From Haloferacaceae archaeon (GTDB taxonomy: Archaea; Halobacteriota; Halobacteria; Halobacteriales; Haloferacaceae): a stretch of DNA of 5,057 nucleotides. Positions within the stretch are counted from its first letter, which is position 1; every line of letters begins with the position of its first letter. Of the stretch, positions 1 to 5,057 are shown one piece after another. Under the pieces are notes generated by a model. It did no database searches. It saw only the letters and a list, made by a program, of their open reading frames with translations, and had not been told where the DNA came from. Where the stretch lies: contig JAHENP010000146.1 of assembly GCA_018609965.1 (NCBI GenBank), positions 1 through 5,057 on the forward strand, given 5' to 3'. The translations under genes were made by a program, and so were the position numbers.

Positions 1-56
1 GACGGACCGACCGCGTCGGGCCGGCAGGAAGCCACAGACGGCGACAGGAGGCTCCC

Positions 57-70
57 GGAACCCTTTTGCG
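57..70 (+). promoter_or_regulatory. Probable archaeal promoter (BRE/TATA-like) of alaS
   Basis: The stretch GGAACCCTTTTGCG has a purine-rich BRE-like part followed by a T-run whose four Ts lie 28-31 bases before the alaS ATG. That spacing fits a haloarchaeal promoter giving a leaderless or nearly leaderless transcript. No Shine-Dalgarno motif sits directly before the ATG, which agrees with this. The motif is weak by sequence alone; its position is the main support. Confidence 0.45.
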
Positions 71-94
71 GAGAGCCGGACCAACGACGGACGA

Positions 95-2857
95 ATGAGC
101 GACCTCACCGAGGCATACCGACTGGACTACTTCGCGGCGGAGGGGTTCGACCGGAAGGAGTGTCCCTCCTGTGGGGCCAACTTCTGGACCCGCGACCCCG
201 ACCGCGAGCTGTGTGGGGAGCCACCCTGCGAGGAGTACTCGTTTATCGACGACCCCGGACTTGACGGGTCGTACAGTCTCAGCGAGATGCGCGAGGAGTT
301 CCTCTCGTACTTCGCGGACCACGACCACGACCGGATCGAGCCGTACCCAGTGGCGGCCAACCGGTGGCGCGACGACGTGTTGTTGACACAGGCGTCGATC
401 TACGACTTCCAACCACACGTCACCAGCGGGGCCTCCCCGCCGCCCGGTAACCCGTTGGCGGTGAGCCAGCCGTGTATCCGGATGCAGGACATCGACAACG
501 TCGGCAAGACCGGCCGCCACACGATGGCGTTCGAGATGATGGGCCACCACGCGTTCAACGCCGACGACGGCACCGACTACGCCTACGAGGGTGAGGTGTA
601 CTGGAAAGACGACTGTGTGGCGTTCTGTGAGGGCTTTTTCGAACGGTTCGGGGTCGACCTCCAGGAGCTGACGTTCATCGAGGACCCGTGGGTCGGCGGC
701 GGCAACGCCGGGCCGGCCTTCGAGGTGATCTACCGCGGTGCCGAGCTGGCGACGCTCGTCTTCATGTCGATGGAACGCGACCCCGACGGGGAGTACGAGA
801 TGAAAGACGGCAACCGCTACGCCGAGATGGACCGTCGGGTGGTCGACACCGGCTACGGGTTAGAGCGGTGGACCTGGATGAGCCAGGGCACCCCGACCGT
901 CTACGAGGCGATCTACCCCGAGGCGATCGACTTCCTGAAGGAGAACGCCGGGATCGAACACACCGACGAGGAGGCGGCGCTGGTCCACCGCGCCTCGAAG
1001 CTCTCGGGGAAACTCGACATCGACGACGTGGACGACTTCGACGCCGCACGCCGGGAGATCGCCGACGAACTCGGCGTCGACGCCGACCGGCTCACCGCGT
1101 TGTTGGAGCCGTTGGAGGACATCTACGCGGTCGCGGACCACTGCCGGACGCTGGCGTACATGTTCGGCGACGAGATCGTCCCGTCGAACGTCGGGACGGG
1201 GTATCTCGCGCGGATGGTGTTGCGCCGCACCAAGCGGCTCGTCGACCGGGTTGGGATCGACGCCCCGCTCGACGAGCTGGTGGACATGCAGGCCGAGCGG
1301 CTGGGGTACGAGAACCGCGACCTGATCCGGGACGTGGTGCGGACGGAGGTGCGACAGTACCGTGAGACGCTCGAACGCGGGCGGCGTCGGGTCCGCCAAC
1401 TGGCCGAGGAGTACGCCGACACCGACGAGCCGGTGCCGACCGAGGAGCTGATCGAACTGTACGACTCCCACGGCATCCAACCGGACACGGTCGCGGAGAT
1501 CGCGAACGAGGAGGGGGCGGCGGTGGACGTACCCGACGACTTCTACGGGTTGGTCGCCGCCCGCCACGACGGCGGGACGGAGACGGCGACCGCGACGGAG
1601 ACGGACGACCGGCTCGCGGACCTGCCGGAGACCGACCGGCTCTACTACGACGACCAACAACGGACAGAGTTCGAGGCGGTCGTACTCGACGTGTTCGACC
1701 GCGAGGAAGGGTGTGACGTGGTGTTGGACCAGACGATGTTCTACCCCGAGGGTGGTGGCCAACCCGCCGACCACGGGACGCTCTCGACGGAGGAGACGAC
1801 CGTCGAGGTGACGGACGTCCAGATCAGCGACGGGGTCGTTCTCCACCGGACGGACGGCGACCCCGGGAAGGGTGGGTTCGTCCGCGGCCAGATCGACAGT
1901 GACCGCCGGATGCGGCTGATGCGACACCACACGGCGACTCACGTCGTTGGCCACGCCGCCCGGGAGGTGCTGGGCGACCATGTCCGACAGGCCGGTGCCC
2001 AGAAAGGGATCGACTCCGCGCGGCTGGACGTGACCCACTACGACCGAATCTCGCGGGCGGAAGTCGAGGAGATCGAACGGGTCGCGAACGAACTGGTGCG
2101 GGAGAACGTCTCCGTCTCGCAGTCGTGGCCCGACCGCAACGACGCGGAAGCGGAGTACGGCTTCGATCTCTACCAGGGTGGGATTCCGCCGGGTGAGGAG
2201 ATTCGGATCATCGAGATCGGCTCGGACGTGCAGGCGTGTGGTGGCACCCACGTCTCCCGGACCGGCGATCTGGGAGTGGTGAAGCTGTTGACCACGGAGC
2301 CGGTCCAAGACGGGGTCGAACGGCTGGTGTTTGCCGCCGGCGACGCCGCGCTGACGGCGACCCACCGCGAGGAGAACGCGTTGTACGACGCCGCCGAGGT
2401 GTTGGATGTCGACCCACAGGACGTGCCCGAGACCGCAGAACGGTTCTTCGACGAGTGGAAGGCGCGGGGCAAGGAGATCGAACGGCTCAAAGAGGAACTC
2501 GCGACGGCCCGTGCGGAGGCGACCGGTGACGCGGTGAGCATCGGCGAGTTCGAGGCAGTGGTTCGCCGTGTCGACGCCGACACCGAGGAGCTGCGCGCGA
2601 CTGCGAACGCGCTCGTCGACGAAGGAAACGTCGTTGTCCTTGGCTCCGGCGCGGACGGCTCGGCCACGTTCGTCGTCGGCGTGCCCAGCGCGGTCGACGC
2701 CGACGCCGGCCAGATCGTCTCCGAGCTGGCTGGACGGGTCGGCGGCGGCGGCGGCGGCCCGCCGGACTTCGCGCAGGGTGGCGGCCCGGACGTGTCGGCA
2801 CTCGACGACGCACTCGACGACGCGCCGGACGTGTTGGCGCAGGTGCTCGACGCGTAA
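95..2857 (+). CDS. alaS: Alanyl-tRNA synthetase (AlaRS), archaeal type
   Basis: Cytoplasmic class II synthetase that charges tRNA-Ala with alanine using ATP and hydrolyses mischarged Ser- or Gly-tRNA-Ala. The 920 aa match archaeal AlaRS length. The N-terminus has a cysteine cluster typical of the archaeal form (C23, C26, C40, C45), probably zinc-binding. The class II core follows, with a motif-2 region around QPCIRMQDI (125-133, R129) and a motif-3-like DTGYGLER (251-258). The helical tRNA-recognition part includes [14 protein letters not shown]. The editing domain shows the metal-binding HxxxH (H612, H616) and CGGTH (C715, H719). A short coiled coil (about 786-810) leads into the C-terminal DHHA1 domain, with a six-glycine run and the PDFAQGGG signature. 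All key motifs are present, so the enzyme should be active. The ATG at 95 fits the promoter spacing and places the N-terminal zinc cluster correctly. It is followed after two bases by an HTH/zinc-ribbon gene. Confidence 0.98.
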   Translation: MSDLTEAYRLDYFAAEGFDRKECPSCGANFWTRDPDRELCGEPPCEEYSFIDDPGLDGSYSLSEMREEFLSYFADHDHDRIEPYPVAANRWRDDVLLTQASIYDFQPHVTSGASPPPGNPLAVSQPCIRMQDIDNVGKTGRHTMAFEMMGHHAFNADDGTDYAYEGEVYWKDDCVAFCEGFFERFGVDLQELTFIEDPWVGGGNAGPAFEVIYRGAELATLVFMSMERDPDGEYEMKDGNRYAEMDRRVVDTGYGLERWTWMSQGTPTVYEAIYPEAIDFLKENAGIEHTDEEAALVHRASKLSGKLDIDDVDDFDAARREIADELGVDADRLTALLEPLEDIYAVADHCRTLAYMFGDEIVPSNVGTGYLARMVLRRTKRLVDRVGIDAPLDELVDMQAERLGYENRDLIRDVVRTEVRQYRETLERGRRRVRQLAEEYADTDEPVPTEELIELYDSHGIQPDTVAEIANEEGAAVDVPDDFYGLVAARHDGGTETATATETDDRLADLPETDRLYYDDQQRTEFEAVVLDVFDREEGCDVVLDQTMFYPEGGGQPADHGTLSTEETTVEVTDVQISDGVVLHRTDGDPGKGGFVRGQIDSDRRMRLMRHHTATHVVGHAAREVLGDHVRQAGAQKGIDSARLDVTHYDRISRAEVEEIERVANELVRENVSVSQSWPDRNDAEAEYGFDLYQGGIPPGEEIRIIEIGSDVQACGGTHVSRTGDLGVVKLLTTEPVQDGVERLVFAAGDAALTATHREENALYDAAEVLDVDPQDVPETAERFFDEWKARGKEIERLKEELATARAEATGDAVSIGEFEAVVRRVDADTEELRATANALVDEGNVVVLGSGADGSATFVVGVPSAVDADAGQIVSELAGRVGGGGGGPPDFAQGGGPDVSALDDALDDAPDVLAQVLDA

Positions 2858-2859
2858 CC

Positions 2860-3141
2860 GTGACCGACCAGACGACACGCCAACGGTTGGCCGACCAACT
2901 CCGCCGGGAGCCGGCGACGGCCGGGCAGTTGGCGGCCGCGTTGGACCTGCCGGAGTCGACGATCTTCGACCACCTCGATCATGTCGCCGCCTCTGTCGGC
3001 GGTGACGAACAGTTCCTGGTCGCGCCGCCGACCTGCCGGGACTGTGGGTTCGACCGGTTCGACGACCCGGTGAACGACCCCTCGCAGTGTCCGGACTGCC
3101 GGAGCCGGAACCTCGCGCCTGCACGGTTCCAGATCGACTGA
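2860..3141 (+). CDS. Small predicted transcriptional regulator: winged HTH fused to zinc ribbon
   Basis: A 93-aa protein. Residues about 5-45 form a helix-turn-helix of ArsR/winged-helix type (AGQLAAALDLPESTIFDHLD is the probable core). Residues 59-80 form a zinc ribbon with C59-x2-C62 and C77-x2-C80, and the protein ends with the family-like PARFQID. This architecture matches the archaeal family described as a predicted regulator with an HTH domain fused to a Zn ribbon (COG3357, from memory); no target is known to me. The GTG start lies two bases after the alaS stop, and no ATG in this frame would keep the HTH intact, so GTG is the likely start. The spacing implies co-transcription and translational coupling with alaS. 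It could bind DNA, or act in RNA or translation contexts, since zinc ribbons serve both. Codon use is like that of alaS. Confidence 0.88.
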   Translation: MTDQTTRQRLADQLRREPATAGQLAAALDLPESTIFDHLDHVAASVGGDEQFLVAPPTCRDCGFDRFDDPVNDPSQCPDCRSRNLAPARFQID

Positions 3142-3196
3142 GCCTACGTCCTCGTGGCCGCCCCGACTCTCCCTCGCGTCAGAACGAGTCGTCGCC

Positions 3197-3613
3197 TCAG
3201 GGCCAGTCGTCGCGGTCGTCGTCCTCGAAGGGGTCAGCCTCCTCGCCGCCCACCGCCTGCTCCCAGTCGGCGGCACCCGCGGCCGTCTCCACGTCGACGT
3301 ACTCCCAGTCGACACCCTCGGCGACCTCGCGGTCCTCCTCGGTGGTGCCGACGAACACGTGCCGGTCCGTGTCGAACTGTTTGCCGACGTTGTCGAGCGA
3401 CTCGGAGACGCCGCGCGGGCCAGAGAAGAAGTCCTGCCGGACCCGGTGTTTCCGCGTGAAGTTGGTGACGACGTAGGTCGGCTTCTCCGACACCACGCCG
3501 ACGTACTCCGTCCACTGTCGCGCGTCGTTGAACACCGCGTTCGGGTCGGCCAGCGACTTCAGCGCGTCCAACGCGAACGCGAGCGTCATGTCCGTAGAGC
3601 CTCCACCGTCCAT
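3197..3613 (-). CDS. Uncharacterised acidic haloarchaeal protein (probably DUF7124 family)
   Basis: A 138-aa soluble protein with no signal peptide or membrane segment. It begins MDGGGSTDMTLAF, has a central conserved-looking block from Y37 to about G68 (including KPTYVVTNFTRKHR and QDFFSGPRG), then an FDTDRHVFVGTTEEDRE segment, and ends with a very acidic tail (about 121-138) ending DDWP. I recognise the sequence as a widespread haloarchaeal family of unknown function; the label DUF7124 is from memory. The reading frame stays open upstream to about 3964 but becomes Arg/Gly-rich and loses protein character, and it would overlap the 81-aa gene, so I start at ATG 3613. ATG 3589 (M9) is an alternative, but the MDGGGS lead-in looks native to the family. 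It converges with the HTH/zinc-ribbon gene, with 55 bases between the two stops. Function cannot be assigned. Confidence 0.85.
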   Translation of the reverse strand: MDGGGSTDMTLAFALDALKSLADPNAVFNDARQWTEYVGVVSEKPTYVVTNFTRKHRVRQDFFSGPRGVSESLDNVGKQFDTDRHVFVGTTEEDREVAEGVDWEYVDVETAAGAADWEQAVGGEEADPFEDDDRDDWP

Positions 3614-3634
3614 GGGCCCACTCGGCGGGAGGTG

Positions 3635-3644
3635 CCGAAAACGG
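3635..3644 (-). promoter_or_regulatory. Possible promoter element of the DUF7124-like gene
   Basis: On the minus strand this reads CCGTTTTCGG, with its T-run centred about 27 bases before the ATG at 3613. That is the usual TATA position for a leaderless haloarchaeal transcript. No Shine-Dalgarno motif is visible before the ATG. If real, this gene has its own promoter despite lying 95 bases downstream of the 81-aa gene. The support is weak: a single T-run in GC-rich DNA. Confidence 0.3.
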
Positions 3645-3708
3645 TGTCGGTGTCGACTACCGCCGCGATTGCCCTCCTGCGTCCGCGCCCGTCCAGCTCC
3701 GTGCCGAC

Positions 3709-3954
3709 TCAGGCCTGCGCCTGCCGCGCCCCGCTCTGCACCACCGTCTCCGCACGTCCCACCCGCAGGTAGCCGGCGGCCGCGACGACGACCTCGCCCG
3801 GCTCCAACCCCGCGACCGCCCGGCGCTCCCCGTTCGCCAACGCCCGCAGCCCGTGACGCGCGGCCGCCGACAGCTGGTCCACGTGTCGCACCGCCGTTGT
3901 CTCGCCTGCCTCCGCGACCCGCTCTGCCGTCAACCGCGACCCACCGTTTGTCAT
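3709..3954 (-). CDS. Small hypothetical protein, 81 aa
   Basis: The protein starts MTNGGSRLTAERVAEAGETT, continues with an Ala/Arg-rich helical part (about 23-41), then LEPGEVVVAAAGYLRVGRAE (about 50-69, probably beta-rich), and ends in a Gln/Ala tail. I do not recognise the family. Evidence for coding is the strong G/C third-position preference across the ORF, a plausible protein composition, and an ATG at 3954 directly after an AT-enriched, promoter-like region. The frame extends upstream to 4245, but that part is low-complexity Thr/Arg/Ser and not protein-like, so ATG 3954 is chosen. No membrane segment, signal peptide or metal motif is seen. It is less acidic than its neighbours. It lies upstream of the DUF7124-like gene on the same strand, so the two may be partly co-transcribed, though the 95-base gap and possible internal promoter argue against an obligatory operon. 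Confidence 0.65.
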   Translation of the reverse strand: MTNGGSRLTAERVAEAGETTAVRHVDQLSAAARHGLRALANGERRAVAGLEPGEVVVAAAGYLRVGRAETVVQSGARQAQA

Positions 3955-3967
3955 GGCTTGACATACC

Positions 3968-3980
3968 AGTACTACGTACT
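3968..3980. promoter_or_regulatory. 13-bp dyad (AGTAC-TAC-GTACT) in the promoter region of the 81-aa gene
   Basis: AGTAC and GTACT are perfect inverted 5-bp arms around a three-base centre. The dyad lies 14-26 bases before the ATG at 3954, where the TATA box or TFB contact region of a leaderless haloarchaeal promoter would be. The surrounding 3955-4015 is clearly less GC-rich than the rest of the window. It could be an operator for a dimeric regulator overlapping the promoter, or simply the degenerate core promoter itself. Five-base arms can arise by chance, so this is tentative. Confidence 0.3.
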
Positions 3981-4213
3981 TCAGTGTTGTCCCCGAAGTG
4001 AAAGCTGTGTTACACGCCGACGGCGACGATCTGAGCCCTGGTGGTGGTCGCGTCGCGACGGGTGTTCGGGCGGTGTCGACGATGCGAGTCGTGGCAATGT
4101 GGCTGGTCACGGTGACGAACACAGCGAGCGGTGACGTGCCGCCACCACACCGGGTCGACCAGAAGACACTCCACGACCGTTGGCGACGACCGCTGCGTAT
4201 CCAGCGAGCGTGA
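3981..4213. other. Intergenic region without a convincing gene
   Basis: All three plus frames and the minus frames were read. The longest plus frame (3998-4213) has unusual composition and resembles no family I know. The minus frames are Arg/Thr/Ser-rich shadows. The first part (to about 4015) is relatively AT-rich and probably belongs to the upstream region of the minus-strand 81-aa gene. The rest may be decayed sequence from the missing 5' part of the HTTM-like gene that follows, but no homology is visible in any frame. Confidence 0.5.
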
Positions 4214-4825
4214 CGAGCGCTTCGACAGAGCGTCGGACGACCCACCGGAAAGAGTGACCGCCGCCGGCTCCAGGCCGCCGGGCGGGCCGTCGCCGTGGTG
4301 TTGCTCGTCGCTGCCGCCGGGTGGAACGCGCTCGCGCTCGGGGCCGCCGGTGTCGACAGCCGCGCCGACGCCCACCGGTGGGATATGTTCGCGCTCGAAC
4401 CACCGACCGAGCGGCTGTGGGTCGTCGCCGTCGGTAGTGTGGCCGACCGACGGGTCGTCGTCTATCCGGACGCTCGTGGACGCTCGACTAATCGTCCATC
4501 TCCGGACACCCGTGGACGCTCGACTAGTCGCCCGCCTCCGGACGCTCACACGGCCCCTGTGTGGTTCGACCGACCAGCCACGGCGCACCCGACGGTCCGG
4601 TGGCGGAAGTTCCTCGTCTCCGTGGCGTGGTCACGAGACCCGGCGTTGGAACGCGGGCCGGCCACCGGGCTGTGTAACCAGTTCGACAGGCGTCACGAGG
4701 CGACACTCGACAGCGTCGCGGTGTCTGCCGTCACCGAACCCATCGGCGGCGGCGTGTGTGAACGCCGCGAGATCGCCGTGGGGCGGTGTGAGCGGCTCAG
4801 TTCTCGACCGGTTGTTCCGTCTTGA
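4214..4825 (+). pseudogene. C-terminal remnant of an HTTM-domain membrane protein
   Basis: The frame is open after a TGA at 4211. From about 4256 it reads like the end of haloarchaeal HTTM (horizontally transferred transmembrane, vitamin K gamma-carboxylase-like) proteins. A last transmembrane helix (AVVLLVAAAGWNALALGAAGV) is followed by WDMFALEPPT (from 4379; family form MFAPxPPT), then RWRKFLVSV (from 4598), LCNQFDRRHEATLDSV (from 4670), and ERREIAVGRC ending at a Cys codon at 4787-4789 where homologues normally stop. HTTM proteins are usually several hundred residues with multiple helices; here only the last helix and the soluble tail remain. Signs of decay are the missing N-terminal part, a 36-bp tandem repeat inserted before VWFDRP, Pro-to-Leu in the MFAP motif, and a read-through tail of 11 codons into the converging oxidoreductase gene. 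GTG 4295 could in principle start a 176-aa protein. I favour a pseudogene. Confidence 0.6.
4465..4546 (+). repeat. 36-bp in-frame tandem repeat, two copies plus a 10-bp leading partial
   Basis: A partial unit TCCGGACGCT (4465-4474) is followed by two 36-bp units (4475-4510 and 4511-4546). Both units begin CGTGGACGCTCGACTA and end with TCCGGACACC or TCCGGACGCT; the middles differ by a few substitutions. The period of 12 codons keeps the HTTM-like frame open and encodes RGRSTNRPSPDT then RGRSTSRPPPDA. The core GGACGCTC occurs four times in the block. It looks like local slippage or duplication rather than a mobile element. Confidence 0.85.
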
Positions 4826-5057
4826 CATCCTCGGCGGAGAACTCCTCACGCAGGAGTGCTTCCTCCTGGCCACGAACGTCGACCCGTTCACGCATCAGCT
4901 GTTTGTAGCCGGACTGGGGGGCGAGATCGCCGATCAGAACGCCGCCGACGATCTTCCCGTCTCTGATCGCGAGCCGGCGCCACTCCGTCTCGGAGTACTT
5001 CTGTTCGACGTGGTCGTCGCCCAGCGTCGGGTGGCCAAACGAGAGGAACGGGAAGTC
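4797..5057 (-). CDS. FAD/NAD(P)-dependent oxidoreductase, C-terminal end (partial)
   Basis: The last 86 codons of a gene that enters from beyond the right edge; the stop is TGA at 4797-4799 on the minus strand. The translation starts DFPFLSFGHPTLGDD, continues EWRRLAIRDGKIVGGVLIGD, then SGYKQLMRERVDVRG, and finishes with an acidic tail ending EQPVEN. The pattern of a beta-strand pair around RDGKIVGGVLIGD followed by a helix is the C-terminal domain of pyridine nucleotide-disulphide oxidoreductases of the NADH:rubredoxin reductase / nitrite reductase NirB type, where it follows the FAD- and NAD-binding Rossmann domains. Those cofactor motifs lie outside the window, so the substrate cannot be named. 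The frame carries no stop and has haloarchaeal codon use. Confidence 0.85.
   Translation of the reverse strand, partial: DFPFLSFGHPTLGDDHVEQKYSETEWRRLAIRDGKIVGGVLIGDLAPQSGYKQLMRERVDVRGQEEALLREEFSAEDVKTEQPVEN

Noticed and set aside
860..3124. A 754-codon open frame on the minus strand, antisense to alaS
   Set aside because: It mirrors a strongly coding, high-GC gene with all AlaRS motifs. Its translation is Arg/Val/Gly-rich, shows no domain, and is a frame artefact of GC-rich third positions.
3142..3196. Possible terminator between the two convergent genes
   Set aside because: The 55 bases contain neither a clear T-run nor a stem-loop on either strand, so no terminator can be supported.
2170..3315. 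Long minus-strand frame across the alaS end and the HTH/zinc-ribbon gene
   Set aside because: It overlaps two well-supported plus-strand genes and its product is low-complexity Ser/Thr/Arg/Pro with no recognisable motif.
3614..3964. N-terminal extension of the DUF7124-like gene to the upstream start
   Set aside because: The added residues are Gly/Arg-rich, overlap the 81-aa gene in another frame, and do not resemble the family's N-terminus, which begins at MDGGGS.
3998..4213. 71-codon plus-strand frame, in the same phase as the HTTM-like remnant
   Set aside because: It could be the preceding part of the remnant interrupted by the TGA at 4211, but its residues do not resemble HTTM transmembrane segments or any family I know.
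3955..4245. N-terminal extension of the 81-aa gene
   Set aside because: The upstream residues are Arg/Thr/Ser-rich without protein-like features, and the AT-rich promoter-like patch falls inside it.
4465..4546. Possible CRISPR-like repeat block with a 36-bp period
   Set aside because: The units are directly abutting with no spacers, differ by several bases and keep a reading frame; this is a tandem duplication, not a CRISPR array.
4010..4588. 192-codon minus-strand frame opposite the HTTM-like remnant
   Set aside because: It is low-complexity Arg/Ser/Thr/His and antisense to a frame with recognisable HTTM motifs.

Overview
The window is a stretch of haloarchaeal chromosome (class Halobacteria). 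The evidence is the very high GC content, strongly acidic proteins rich in Asp and Glu, an archaeal-type alanyl-tRNA synthetase, a GTG start two bases after a stop codon, and short or absent leaders with TATA-like boxes about 27-30 bases before the start codons. The genus cannot be fixed from the sequence alone.

Layout. (1) 1-94: upstream region of alaS with a probable archaeal promoter. (2) 95-3141, plus strand: a two-gene unit of alaS (920 aa) and a 93-aa winged-helix/zinc-ribbon protein whose GTG start lies two bases after the alaS stop. (3) 3197-3954, minus strand, convergent with the alaS unit: a 138-aa acidic protein of an uncharacterised haloarchaeal family (probably DUF7124) and, upstream of it, an 81-aa protein that I do not recognise. 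A 95-base gap holding a possible second promoter separates them. (4) 3955-4213: a short intergenic region with a 13-bp dyad and local AT enrichment and no convincing gene. (5) 4214-4825, plus strand: an open frame that reads as the last transmembrane helix and soluble C-terminal region of an HTTM-domain membrane protein. The N-terminal multi-helix part is missing, a 36-bp in-frame tandem repeat lies inside it, and its end runs into the neighbouring gene. I call it a degraded remnant. (6) 4797-5057, minus strand: the C-terminal 86 residues of an FAD/NAD(P)-dependent oxidoreductase that continues beyond the window.

Functionally this is mostly housekeeping sequence: translation (alaS), a possible transcription factor expressed with it, two small lineage-specific proteins, and the end of a redox enzyme. 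I see no mobile element, CRISPR array, tRNA, toxin-antitoxin pair or defence system. The most noteworthy part is the 3955-4825 interval, where a membrane-protein gene appears to have decayed next to a convergent oxidoreductase gene.
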